This document shows positions 1 through 8,128 of a stretch of 25,627 nucleotides of DNA, in pieces (position 1 is the stretch's first letter; each line of letters starts with the position of its first letter). Position numbers and translations under genes: made by a program. Source of the stretch: an uncultured Lachnospiraceae bacterium (lineage in GTDB: Bacteria > Bacillota > Clostridia > Lachnospirales > Lachnospiraceae); the NCBI GenBank assembly GCA_910577825.1, contig CAJTOK010000015.1, positions 30,943-56,569 of the forward strand. The letters are read 5' to 3'. The notes under the pieces are model-generated. The model was not told the origin of the DNA. It saw nothing but the letters and a program-made list of their open reading frames with translations, and made no database searches.

Positions 1-31
1 TTTTTGCTTCACTACAGTACACCTTAATTTA

Positions 32-1531
32 TTAAGAATCCTTAATTATTTTTTTATCCTTTCTGGCAATCCTCCACACAGCAAACTTTCCTGCTGTTAC
101 CGCTACCGGAAGCCCTCCCGGTGCCATAATCCACTGGCTGGCAATATACAGGTTTTTTACACCTTTTAATTTTCCCTTAACACGGAAAGGCTTTACACCC
201 TTTTTCGTAATGAAGCCCATATATGCCCCATGATATGCGTTGCAGTACCGTTCATATGTAACCGGCGTCCAGCAGTCAAGAAATTCTATATGTCCCAAAA
301 GCGCAGGAAACTGTGTTACCAGCCGTTCCTCTATTGCTTTTGCCGTTTCATTTTTCTGGCGCACATAATCCTCTTTTGCCAGGCTTTTCCAGTATAAATA
401 TTCCCTGTCAAATTGTGGGACATTTACCTGGAGCACTGCTTTTCCTGCTGGGGCAAATCCGGGTTCATATTCATAACTTTTTACTGAAATTCTCTCCACT
501 TCTTTTCCGCCTGTCTTAAAAGAGGCACAGTCAAAAAAAATAGTCCCTTTTCCGTTATATGCTTCCTGGTCTGCCACAAATGCTGCCTGTACAGCACTAA
601 AAAGAGGATATTTTTCATTGTCTGCATAACAGGACTTCCATTTTTCATCCATATACTCTTTTCCAATTAAATTGCCAAACATCTCCATTGTATCCACAGA
701 TGAAATAATATAATCTGCCAGCACCGTTTTTTTATCTGCTGTTTCAACCCCTGCTGCTTTTTTATTCTCTATAAGAACCCGCAAAACCGGCGCATTACAG
801 TATAAATTGCCGCCCAGCCCCTGGAATTTCTTCACCATGCGGTTTACCATTGCCAGAGAACCACCCGTTGGAATTTCACCATTGCCAGATGCAATGCTGG
901 CATAAGAAACAAGAAATGAACTTGCAACATATTCTTTGGGCAGATAATCTGTAAACAGGGCTTTTAATGCAGGATGTTTAAACCGCCCCGCCATATCTGC
1001 TAAATCAATAGAACCATATTCCTTCATCACTTTTGGCATATTTGCCATTGAAGCACCCATATGGATATAATCCATAATGCCCATGGCATCCATAGGCTTT
1101 TCTGCTGGTATTTCACATCCAGATGCGTATCTTACATGTTCCACAAATTTTTTTATTTCTGTTTCATCCCCGGGGGATAACTGTATAAGTTCTTTCTGTG
1201 TCCTGTCTAAATCTTTCCACAGAGTTACCTGGGAATCTCCTTTTATGCTTGTATAAAAGCTGTCACAGTCTGCAAATTCTGTATCTTTTTCTAATGCCCC
1301 GGTTGTTTCCCATACTTTCCTGAGTGCTGTCCCTTTTTTCGTTCCTGTAAGCCAGTGGATACAGTTATCAATATGGCAGCCTTTGCGGTTCCACCCCATG
1401 CACTGCCCGCCGGCAACAGGGTTTTTTTCATAAATATCTACATCATAGCCTGCCAGTTTTCCGTAAATCCCTGCTGACAAGCCGGCAACTCCGCCACCTA
1501 TAATTACAATTTTCTTTTTGTTTCCACTCAT
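32..1531 (-). CDS. FAD-dependent oxidoreductase, phytoene desaturase/CrtI-like
   Basis: A 499-residue flavoprotein of the NAD(P)/FAD amine-oxidase or phytoene-desaturase-like superfamily. The N-terminus has a beta strand followed by the dinucleotide-binding glycine motif GGGVAGLSAG (residues 12-21) and an acidic strand end (YEKN). The C-terminus has the second FAD-contacting stretch (LYIASQWIMAPGGLPVAVTAG), typical of this group. Length fits the family. No signal peptide or clear membrane span is seen, so it is probably cytoplasmic or membrane-associated. The start is set by AGGAGGGG just upstream. It lies 9 bases after the TetR-type gene, so the two are probably co-transcribed and the regulator may respond to its substrate. 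The substrate cannot be read from the sequence; carotenoid, lipid or retinol-like oxidoreduction are family possibilities only. Confidence 0.85.
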   Translation of the reverse strand: MSGNKKKIVIIGGGVAGLSAGIYGKLAGYDVDIYEKNPVAGGQCMGWNRKGCHIDNCIHWLTGTKKGTALRKVWETTGALEKDTEFADCDSFYTSIKGDSQVTLWKDLDRTQKELIQLSPGDETEIKKFVEHVRYASGCEIPAEKPMDAMGIMDYIHMGASMANMPKVMKEYGSIDLADMAGRFKHPALKALFTDYLPKEYVASSFLVSYASIASGNGEIPTGGSLAMVNRMVKKFQGLGGNLYCNAPVLRVLIENKKAAGVETADKKTVLADYIISSVDTMEMFGNLIGKEYMDEKWKSCYADNEKYPLFSAVQAAFVADQEAYNGKGTIFFDCASFKTGGKEVERISVKSYEYEPGFAPAGKAVLQVNVPQFDREYLYWKSLAKEDYVRQKNETAKAIEERLVTQFPALLGHIEFLDCWTPVTYERYCNAYHGAYMGFITKKGVKPFRVKGKLKGVKNLYIASQWIMAPGGLPVAVTAGKFAVWRIARKDKKIIKDS

Positions 1532-1540
1532 AGTCCCCTC

Positions 1541-2125
1541 CTAAAACTGTTCCCTGTCATTTCTCATCATGCCTGTTACCCACTCTGGTTCCGGCAGTGG
1601 CATTCCAGGGCGGAAGGCATACTGTTCCATAATTCCATGTATCGCACACCAGTACATATTTGAAAGTGACAGGGCATTCCCTTTCCGGATGCTCCCGTCT
1701 TTCTGCCCTGCCTCCACCCAGTTTTTACAAAATACAACTGTATCTACCGAAGCTGCCAGTTTCCGGAGTTTCTCTGGTATATCCCCAGCCTGTACCACAT
1801 GCCCCATAAAGACAAACATTTTGGCAATAAAAGGATTCTTCTCTGCTTCCCTAAACAGCATTTTTGTAAACTGGTTAAAAAAATCCAGGCCGTTTTCTGC
1901 TTTAAAAAGCATCGGCATACGCATTCCTTCCAGCCCGGTATTTACCAGTTCTTCCAACAGTATTTCCTTTGCAGGGAAGTAATGGAACAACAGCCCTTCA
2001 CTAATCCCTGCCCGTCTGGATATCTGGCTTGTTTTTGTTCCATAATATCCACGTTCCACGAATAAATCCAGTGCAGCCTGCATAATCTGTATTTTCCTGG
2101 CTTCCTTTTGTTCTTTTCTTGTCAT
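1541..2125 (-). CDS. TetR/AcrR family transcriptional regulator
   Basis: A 194-residue one-component repressor. Residues about 8-55 form the TetR DNA-binding domain: a first helix (IQIMQAALDLFVERGY), then TKTSQISRRAGISEGLLFHYFPAKEILLEEL, with the usual YFPAKE-type ending. The remaining 140 residues are a helical ligand-binding and dimer domain without recognisable ligand residues. A GGAGGGG site lies upstream of the ATG. It is the first gene of a two-gene unit with the oxidoreductase and is transcribed divergently from rpsB, so it probably represses its own operon. I found no convincing palindromic operator in the 2126-2224 stretch. Confident of family, not of ligand. Confidence 0.9.
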   Translation of the reverse strand: MTRKEQKEARKIQIMQAALDLFVERGYYGTKTSQISRRAGISEGLLFHYFPAKEILLEELVNTGLEGMRMPMLFKAENGLDFFNQFTKMLFREAEKNPFIAKMFVFMGHVVQAGDIPEKLRKLAASVDTVVFCKNWVEAGQKDGSIRKGNALSLSNMYWCAIHGIMEQYAFRPGMPLPEPEWVTGMMRNDREQF

Positions 2126-2224
2126 ATGCCATCCCCTCCAACAGATAAGTACAATTTAACATTATCACAGTCCCATAAAAATTTACAGGGCAATTTACTC
2201 AACGAAATTTTTAATGAAAAATCC

Positions 2225-2253
2225 TTGCAAATGTACCTTTCTTATGCTAAACT
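2225..2253 (+). promoter_or_regulatory. Promoter of rpsB-tsf
   Basis: TTGCAA (2225-2230), a 17-base spacer, and TAAACT (2248-2253), with an extended -10 TG at 2245-2246. It reads toward rpsB, with the transcript start expected near 2260, ahead of the structured leader. Confidence 0.6.
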
Positions 2254-2280
2254 AAGCAGGTATGTTTTAAACAACTAATC

Positions 2281-2352
2281 ACGTATGCGGATTCCGTATA
2301 TGGTGCTGCAGGACATTATCTGTCCCGCAGTCTTACGGCTGGAAGCATACGG
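2281..2352 (+). ncRNA. Structured 5' leader of rpsB (candidate autoregulatory element)
   Basis: Three nested stems can be drawn: CGTATGC (2282-2288) with GCATACG (2345-2351); CCGTA (2294-2298) with TACGG (2334-2338); and CTGCaGGACA (2306-2315) with TGTCCcGCAG (2321-2330) closing a 5-base loop. The structure ends 20 bases before the ribosome site of rpsB. Ribosomal protein S2 leaders that bind S2 are known in several bacteria. That this one does so is inference from position and structure. Confidence 0.55.
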
Positions 2353-2382
2353 AAGCAATGAAACCATAATGGAGGTATTATT

Positions 2383-3105
2383 ATGAGCGTTATTTCAATG
2401 AAACAGTTACTTGAGGCAGGTGTCCATTTTGGCCACCAGACAAGAAGATGGAACCCTAAGATGGCAGAGTACATCTACACAGAACGTAATGGCATTTATA
2501 TTATTGACTTACAAAAGTCCGTAGGCAAGGTTGATGAAGCATATAATGCTGTTAAAGATATCGTAATGAATGGCGGTACAATCCTTTTTGTCGGCACAAA
2601 GAAACAGGCACAGGATTCTATTAAGTCAGAAGCAGAGCGCTGCGGCATGTTCTATGTAAATGAAAGATGGCTTGGCGGAATGCTTACAAACTTCAAGACA
2701 ATCCAGACACGTATCAAGAGGTTAAAAGCCATTGAAACAATGTCAGAAGATGGCACATTTGATGTGCTCCCTAAGAAAGAAGTTATTGGACTTAGGAAAG
2801 AATGGGATAAGCTTGAGAAGAACCTTGGCGGTATTAAGGAGATGAAAAGGCTTCCTGATGCCATATTTGTTGTTGACCCTAAGAAAGAAAGAATCTGTAT
2901 CCAGGAAGCACATACATTAGGTATTCCTCTTATTGGAATTGCAGACACAAACTGTGACCCTGAAGAACTTGATTATGTAATCCCTGGCAATGATGATGCC
3001 ATAAGGGCAGTCAAGCTTATTGTTTCTAAGATGGCTGATGCTGTTATCGAAGCTAACCAGGGTGTATCAATGGCTGACGGCGCAGATGACGAAGCTGTTA
3101 GCTAA
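2383..3105 (+). CDS. rpsB: 30S ribosomal protein S2
   Basis: A 240-residue S2 protein of the small ribosomal subunit. Diagnostic stretches are the N-terminal MKQLLEAGVHFGHQTRRWNPKM, then YIIDLQKSV, the FVGTKKQAQ segment, NERWLGGMLTNF, and the C-terminal PLIGIADTNCDPE with VIPGNDDAIRA. S2 joins late in 30S assembly at the head-body interface and helps recruit S1-type factors where present. GGAGG (2371-2375) sets the start. It is followed by tsf after 38 bases, the usual rpsB-tsf order in bacteria. Length is normal and nothing is missing. Confidence 0.98.
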   Translation: MSVISMKQLLEAGVHFGHQTRRWNPKMAEYIYTERNGIYIIDLQKSVGKVDEAYNAVKDIVMNGGTILFVGTKKQAQDSIKSEAERCGMFYVNERWLGGMLTNFKTIQTRIKRLKAIETMSEDGTFDVLPKKEVIGLRKEWDKLEKNLGGIKEMKRLPDAIFVVDPKKERICIQEAHTLGIPLIGIADTNCDPEELDYVIPGNDDAIRAVKLIVSKMADAVIEANQGVSMADGADDEAVS

Positions 3106-3143
3106 TAACTGTATTGATTAAATAAATATTGGAGGAAATTAAA

Positions 3144-4073
3144 ATGGCAATTACAGCTTCACAGGTTAAAGAATTAAGGGAACTTTCCGGCGCCGGCATG
3201 ATGGATTGCAAAAAGGCGCTTTCAAATACAGATGGTGATATGGACAAGGCTGTGGAATGGTTACGTGAAAACGGCCTTGCAAAGGCTATTAAAAAGGCAG
3301 GGCGTATTGCCGCAGAAGGCATTGTTGCAGTTGATGTTGATGCAGATGGCAAAAAAGCTTCTATTGTAGAAGTAAACAGCGAAACAGATTTCGTTGCCAA
3401 GAATGAGAAATTCCAGGCATATGTTGCAGAAGTTGCAGCACAGGCAAAAGCTTCTGGTGCAGCAGATATTGATGCGTTCCTTGCAGAGCCATGGGCAGCA
3501 GATACAAGCATGACTGTAGATGATAAATTAAAAGCAATGGTAGCCGTTATTGGCGAAAATATGAATATCCGCCGTTTTGACAAGATAACAACAGACGGGT
3601 TAATTGTTTCTTATATCCATGCAGGCGGTAAAATAGGTGTATTAGTAGAAGCTGATACTAGTTCTTCAAGTGATGGTGTAAAAGAATGTTTAAAGAATGT
3701 TGCAATGCAGGTTGCTGCTTTAAATCCAAAATACCTTTCATCAGATGATGTAGATGAAGAATACAAAGCACATGAAAAGGAAATACTTTTAAGCCAGGCA
3801 AAGAACGACCCTAAAAATGCAGGCAAACCTGACGGGATTATTGAAAAGATGATAACAGGACGCCTTAATAAAGAGTTAAAAGAAGTATGCCTTTTAGAAC
3901 AGGAATATGTTAAAGCTGAAAATAAGGAAACTGTACAGGCATATGTACAGAATACAGCTAAAGCTGAAGGCTGCCAGATTGCTATAAAGAAATTTATACG
4001 TTTTGAAACTGGCGAAGGAATTGAGAAGAAAGAAGAAGACTTCGCCGCAGAAGTTGCAGCACAGATGCAGTAA
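3144..4073 (+). CDS. tsf: Translation elongation factor Ts
   Basis: A 309-residue EF-Ts, the guanine-nucleotide exchange factor that releases GDP from EF-Tu. The N-terminal UBA-like domain (residues about 1-50) has ASQVKELRELSGAGMMDCKKAL. The TDFVAKNEKF motif that contacts EF-Tu follows at about residue 79, and then the dimerisation core. A TTG 15 bases upstream is in frame, but it lies on the GGAGG ribosome site (3131-3135), so the ATG at 3144 is the start. It is co-transcribed with rpsB and followed by a strong terminator. Confidence 0.97.
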   Translation: MAITASQVKELRELSGAGMMDCKKALSNTDGDMDKAVEWLRENGLAKAIKKAGRIAAEGIVAVDVDADGKKASIVEVNSETDFVAKNEKFQAYVAEVAAQAKASGAADIDAFLAEPWAADTSMTVDDKLKAMVAVIGENMNIRRFDKITTDGLIVSYIHAGGKIGVLVEADTSSSSDGVKECLKNVAMQVAALNPKYLSSDDVDEEYKAHEKEILLSQAKNDPKNAGKPDGIIEKMITGRLNKELKEVCLLEQEYVKAENKETVQAYVQNTAKAEGCQIAIKKFIRFETGEGIEKKEEDFAAEVAAQMQ

Positions 4074-4132
4074 TAAATTACTATGTTTTTATAAAAATAT
4101 TTGTAAAACCCATGAGGATATAATTTATACCT

Positions 4133-4184
4133 AAAAACCAGTATATAGAAAAGCTAACTTTACTTTTCCACATACTGGTTTTTT
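4133..4184. terminator. Two-way terminator between tsf and the convergent LRR gene
   Basis: The stem pairs AAAAACCAGTAT (4133-4144) with ATACTGGTTTTTT (4172-4184), extended inward by GAAAAG and CTTTTC. There is a T-run on the right arm for plus-strand transcription and a T-run on the opposite strand for the minus-strand operon that ends at 4188. Confidence 0.85.
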
Positions 4185-4187
4185 AAG

Positions 4188-5423
4188 TCACACTGTCCTG
4201 TAATTTTTATTTATTTTTTTACTGTTACATTTTGGAAATGCCCTGTAATCCCATACGTGTGTTTTACGCATTTCCTTGTCTGTTTTCAGAAAGAAATCCA
4301 TAAATACAATTTTATTGTTAAAACTTCCATTTACTACCGGGTCATCATATGTGCAGTCAATATGGTACCATTTGTTTTTAATTTTTACCATATTCCAGGC
4401 ATGGTAACCTCCTGTAACCATCCTGCATTTTATTCCATAGTGCCCCATTATTACCATAAATGCTTTGGAATACCCGTCACATACTGCAATCCCCCTGTTA
4501 AAAGCGCCTTCTGCTGTATGGCTTATGGCTGGTACTGTACCTTTTTTATAAAGTGTCTTGTCGTATTTTACATTTTGTACCAGCCATGAATGTGCGGCGT
4601 AAATTTTTTCATAGTCTGTCATTTCTTTTTTTACATATTTGGAATAGATTACTTTAAGGCAGTTCTTTTTATTTCTTTTCAGGACTTTTACCCTGCATTT
4701 TAATGCCTTGCCTGCTGTTTCTGCTATAACTGTTGTACTGCCTGCTTTTAAAGCTGTGATTTTACCGTTCTTGTTTACCCTGGCAATTTTGTTATCCATA
4801 CTCTTCCATTTTATTTTAGATGGTGCGCTGTATACATAAATCCTGTTCTGGCTGCCTTCTATATCAATGGATTTTTTATCTGAAAGACGGGTTTCTTTTG
4901 TGTCTGTAAAAAGTATACCGTTTTTTAGTGCAAATTCTTCTGCCCTGGAACTTTCTGGTGTTACAATGGTAAACCTGTTTTTATCCAGCCCGTAAAAAGC
5001 ATTTTTGCCAAATTTTGTTACCTTTGCTGGTATTACTATCTGGTACATGGAAGTACAGAAAGCAAATGCACCACTGCCTATTTCTGTTATATTGCTTCCA
5101 ATAACAACCCTTTTAATATTCCTGTTATCGTAAAATACATTATCTGCAATAGAAGTTACTGCGCCGCCATTATATTCATCTGGAATAATAATGTCCCTGC
5201 CATCCCCGGTATATGAAACTACTTTATATTCATTTATTCCGCTGGCATTAATAACTTCTTCATATACAAGCCCGTTTCCATCTGTAAATACGCTGCCAGA
5301 AATAATTGTACTATTGGTATTATTAACTTCTGTAAATTCTGTACAGCCTGCCTGCTTCCGGTTTATAAAAGTTATTGCCAATAGTGTAAACAGTATTATT
5401 AATTTTTTGATTTTTCTATCCAT
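4188..5423 (-). CDS. Secreted BspA-type LRR, Ig-like and transglutaminase-like protein
   Basis: A 411-residue exported protein. Residues 1-26 are a signal peptide (KKLIILFTLLAITF core); an early cysteine (C27) could suggest a lipoprotein, but the box is poor. Residues about 75-175 hold BspA-like leucine-rich repeats (NIKRVVIGSNITEIGSGAFAF pattern). Residues about 185-248 look like a bacterial Ig-like (BIG2) domain (IARVNKNGKITALKAGSTTV). Residues about 265-385 form a transglutaminase-like fold with a visible triad C315 (AVCDGYSKAF), H341 (GGYHAWN) and D356 (HIDCTYDDP). It may cut or cross-link surface proteins or act in cell-wall adhesion; the substrate is unknown. It begins 2 bases after the fhs stop with only a weak AGGA, so it may be translated by coupling. 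Confidence 0.8.
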   Translation of the reverse strand: MDRKIKKLIILFTLLAITFINRKQAGCTEFTEVNNTNSTIISGSVFTDGNGLVYEEVINASGINEYKVVSYTGDGRDIIIPDEYNGGAVTSIADNVFYDNRNIKRVVIGSNITEIGSGAFAFCTSMYQIVIPAKVTKFGKNAFYGLDKNRFTIVTPESSRAEEFALKNGILFTDTKETRLSDKKSIDIEGSQNRIYVYSAPSKIKWKSMDNKIARVNKNGKITALKAGSTTVIAETAGKALKCRVKVLKRNKKNCLKVIYSKYVKKEMTDYEKIYAAHSWLVQNVKYDKTLYKKGTVPAISHTAEGAFNRGIAVCDGYSKAFMVIMGHYGIKCRMVTGGYHAWNMVKIKNKWYHIDCTYDDPVVNGSFNNKIVFMDFFLKTDKEMRKTHVWDYRAFPKCNSKKINKNYRTV

Positions 5424-5425
5424 AT

Positions 5426-7096
5426 TTATGATAGTCCTGTTATTACCCCGTTATCGTCAATATCTATCCTTTCTGCAGCAGGATGCAGCGGAAGCCCTGG
5501 CATTGTCATTACTGTACCTGTTATTGCAACTATAAAGCCTGCACCTGCTGATACATATGCTTCACGTATATTGACACTGAAACCTGAAGGCCTGCCAAGT
5601 TTTGCTGCATCATCTGAAAGTGAATACTGGTTCTTTGCCATGCAGACAGGGAGGTTTCCATAACCAAGCTTTTCAAGCCGTTCTATCTCTTTGTCAGCAG
5701 CAGTGTCATATGTTACACCATCTGCGCCGTATATTTCTTTTGCAATTATTTCTATCTTCTCTTTTATTGGAAGGTTTTCATTATAGATTGGCGCATAGTG
5801 GCTTTCTTCCATTTCAAGTGTTTTTATAACTTTTTCTGCAAGTTCTATGCCGCCGTCACCGCCATGCTCCCATACTTCTGAAAACGCAAATCCACACCCT
5901 TTTTCTTTGCAGTATTTCTTTATAAATGCAAGTTCTTCATCTGTATCTGTTACAAAGCGGTTAAGGGCAACAACACATGGAATATTGTATTTAGCTATAT
6001 TCTCAATGTGTTTGCCAAGGTTTTCAATTCCTTTTTTAAGTGCTTCAATGTTCTCTTTGCCTAGCTGGTCTTTAGGTATGCCGCCATTATATTTAAGGGC
6101 ACGTATTGTAGCAACAAGCACGGCGGCATCTGGTTTAAGCCCTGCTATGCGGCATTTGATATCAAGAAACTTCTCAGCACCAAGGTCTGCGCCAAAGCCT
6201 GCTTCTGTAATTACATAATCAGCAAGTTTAAGTGCTGTCTTTGTTGCGCGTACACTGTTACAGCCATGTGCTATATTGGCAAAAGGGCCGCCATGTACAA
6301 GTGCGGGCGTATTTTCCACGGTCTGTACAAGGTTAGGTTTTATTGCATCTTTAAGAAGCACAGCCATTGCGCCGGTTGCATTTAATTCTTTTGCAGTAAC
6401 AGGTTCTCCGTCATAATTATATGCAACAATAATCCTTCCAAGCCTTTCTTTTAAATCCTTTATATTTTCTGCAAGGCAGAGTATAGCCATAATCTCCGAT
6501 GCAACTGTAATTATAAAGTGGTCCTCCCGCACAACACCATCAACTGGCCTTCCAAGGCCTGTAACAATATTTCTTAAAACCCTGTCATTCATATCAACAC
6601 AGCGTTTCCATACCACCTGGTTAGTGTCAATCCTTAATTTATTGCCCTGCTGTATATGGTTGTCAAGCATGGCAGCCAGAAGGTTGTTAGCAGATGTTAT
6701 TGCATGGAAATCACCTGTAAAATGCAGGTTTAAGTCCTCCATTGGCACTACCTGCGCATAACCGCCGCCAGCAGCACCGCCCTTTATCCCAAAACAAGGC
6801 CCAAGTGACGGCTCACGCAGGGCTATTACTGCTTTTTTGCCAAGCTTTGCCATAGCCTCGCCTATACCTACAGTAGTAGTTGTCTTTCCCTCCCCTGCAG
6901 GTGTCGGGTTTATTGCAGTTACAAGCACAAGCCTGCCATCTTTATTGTCTTTAACCCTCTCCCACAGCCCGTCTGACAGTTTAGCTTTATATTTACCATA
7001 AAATTCAAGTTCATCTTCAGAAATGCCAAGCTTTTCCGCAATATCACGGATATGGAGCATTTCTGCTTCCTGTGCAATTTCAATATCAGTTTTCAT
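5426..7096 (-). CDS. fhs: Formate-tetrahydrofolate ligase
   Basis: A 556-residue enzyme that joins formate to tetrahydrofolate using ATP, giving 10-formyl-THF for one-carbon metabolism (and the methyl branch of the Wood-Ljungdahl pathway where present). The P-loop TPAGEGKTT is at residues 65-73, followed by TTVGIGEAM, then REPSLGPCFGIKGGAAGGGYAQV, LHFTGDFHAI and the C-terminal VAITGTVMTMPGLP, all characteristic of the family. An upstream in-frame ATG at 7108 gives four extra residues, but its AGGA abuts it. GAGGA sits correctly before the ATG at 7096, and 556 matches clostridial homologues. It belongs to the ATP-grasp-fhs-LRR transcript started at the internal promoter near 8100. No THF riboswitch is seen in the 46-base gap upstream. 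Confidence 0.97.
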   Translation of the reverse strand: MKTDIEIAQEAEMLHIRDIAEKLGISEDELEFYGKYKAKLSDGLWERVKDNKDGRLVLVTAINPTPAGEGKTTTTVGIGEAMAKLGKKAVIALREPSLGPCFGIKGGAAGGGYAQVVPMEDLNLHFTGDFHAITSANNLLAAMLDNHIQQGNKLRIDTNQVVWKRCVDMNDRVLRNIVTGLGRPVDGVVREDHFIITVASEIMAILCLAENIKDLKERLGRIIVAYNYDGEPVTAKELNATGAMAVLLKDAIKPNLVQTVENTPALVHGGPFANIAHGCNSVRATKTALKLADYVITEAGFGADLGAEKFLDIKCRIAGLKPDAAVLVATIRALKYNGGIPKDQLGKENIEALKKGIENLGKHIENIAKYNIPCVVALNRFVTDTDEELAFIKKYCKEKGCGFAFSEVWEHGGDGGIELAEKVIKTLEMEESHYAPIYNENLPIKEKIEIIAKEIYGADGVTYDTAADKEIERLEKLGYGNLPVCMAKNQYSLSDDAAKLGRPSGFSVNIREAYVSAGAGFIVAITGTVMTMPGLPLHPAAERIDIDDNGVITGLS

Positions 7097-7142
7097 AAAT
7101 TTCCTCATTCCTGCGCTGCCTTTTGCGCATAACTTAAAATTT

Positions 7143-8030
7143 TTATATAAATGAGCCGGCCCACTTTATATAATCTGCTGCAATATTATAATCTGTACAT
7201 TCATAAAGCATACGTGAACCTGCCATCTCTTCAATTTCATTAAAAATAAACTTGCCATCTTTAGTAAGTATAAAATCAATGCCAGCCATGCCAATTTTAT
7301 TTCCGCCAAGTGCTTCCACAAATTTCATAACATAGCTTTTCTGTGAAGACATAAGTTTATATTCAGAGGCACTTCCTCCTAATGAATGGTTTGCACGGAA
7401 ATCACCTTTTCCATTCCTTAATACTGCTGCATATATTTCCCCGCCAACAATATATACACGTACATCTGAACTGTTGCTTTCAATTCTCTCCTGGACAATA
7501 CAGTCATGCCCTTTAAGCTTTTCTGTTATTTCTTTGATTTTATCTGTATTTTTTGCACCATTTTCAAGAAGGAATACTTCATCCCCTCCGTGCCCGTCCA
7601 CGGATTTAATAACAACATCATTAGAAGCATCACCTGCAAGGTTGCTTACAAGCCTGCACAGATATTCATTATCAAGCAGTGAAGAAAGGTCAGATTTTCC
7701 TACAAACCATGTATTAGCTGCCCATTTATTGCTTTTCACTTCGTATGTAAGACGCTCTGAGAGATATCTTATAGATTCATACTTATTATTTCCAATATGG
7801 ACTAAATAAGCAGGGTTAGAAACTGCTATGCCCTTATTTTCATAATGCCTGCTTACCCTGTAATCCCTTGTCCTGTTAATAACTATATCCGGCTCAGCAT
7901 GTTCCAGGTACTCTTCATATGGCACATACTCAAAACTAATGTCATACTTATTGCCCTCTTCTTTAAGTTTCCCAATAAACCCGGCATTTTTTTCTGCCTC
8001 ACTGCTTTGGTATATTATATATCCTTTCAT
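7143..8030 (-). CDS. ATP-grasp ligase, RimK/glutathione-synthetase-like (second of pair)
   Basis: A 295-residue ATP-grasp enzyme of the carboxylate-amine ligase type. Visible features are the adenine/phosphate-binding strand VIKSVDGHGGDEVFLLE, the CIVQERIESNSSDVRVYIVGGEIYAAVLR hinge, RNGKGDFRANHSLGGSA, and the metal-binding end FIFNEIEEMAGSRML. Such enzymes form acyl-phosphates and join an amine or amino acid; RimK-type members add glutamate. The substrate here is unknown. The ATG at 8036 abuts the GGGGG (8037-8041), whereas the ATG at 8030 is 6 bases from it, so 8030 is preferred. It is a paralogue of the next gene upstream (8129-9073), sharing GDFRAN and the same architecture. It has its own promoter at 8099-8127. 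Confidence 0.8.
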   Translation of the reverse strand: MKGYIIYQSSEAEKNAGFIGKLKEEGNKYDISFEYVPYEEYLEHAEPDIVINRTRDYRVSRHYENKGIAVSNPAYLVHIGNNKYESIRYLSERLTYEVKSNKWAANTWFVGKSDLSSLLDNEYLCRLVSNLAGDASNDVVIKSVDGHGGDEVFLLENGAKNTDKIKEITEKLKGHDCIVQERIESNSSDVRVYIVGGEIYAAVLRNGKGDFRANHSLGGSASEYKLMSSQKSYVMKFVEALGGNKIGMAGIDFILTKDGKFIFNEIEEMAGSRMLYECTDYNIAADYIKWAGSFI

Positions 8031-8098
8031 ATTCATCCCCCAATCAGCCAGCCTGCACCAGCTATTTAAAATTATTATGCTTAAAACTAATATTTTGT

Positions 8099-8127
8099 AT
8101 TATAACATAAACATGCCTGTCTGGCAA
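8099..8127 (-). promoter_or_regulatory. Internal promoter for ATP-grasp 2, fhs and LRR gene
   Basis: On the minus strand, TTGCCA (8127-8122), a 17-base spacer and TATAAT (8104-8099) with an extended TG two bases before it. The -35 begins directly after the stop codon of the preceding gene. Near-consensus, so probably a vegetative sigma-A promoter. Confidence 0.65.
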
Positions 8128-8128
8128 T

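Noticed and set aside
2126..2224. TetR operator and promoter upstream of the regulator gene
   Set aside because: An extended GATAAT is visible on the minus strand, but no -35 at proper spacing and no palindrome supports an operator.
3129..3143. TTG start giving five extra residues on EF-Ts
   Set aside because: The TTG overlaps the GGAGG that serves the ATG at 3144.
7097..7142. THF riboswitch before fhs
   Set aside because: Only 46 bases lie upstream of the preferred start and no folded core is seen.
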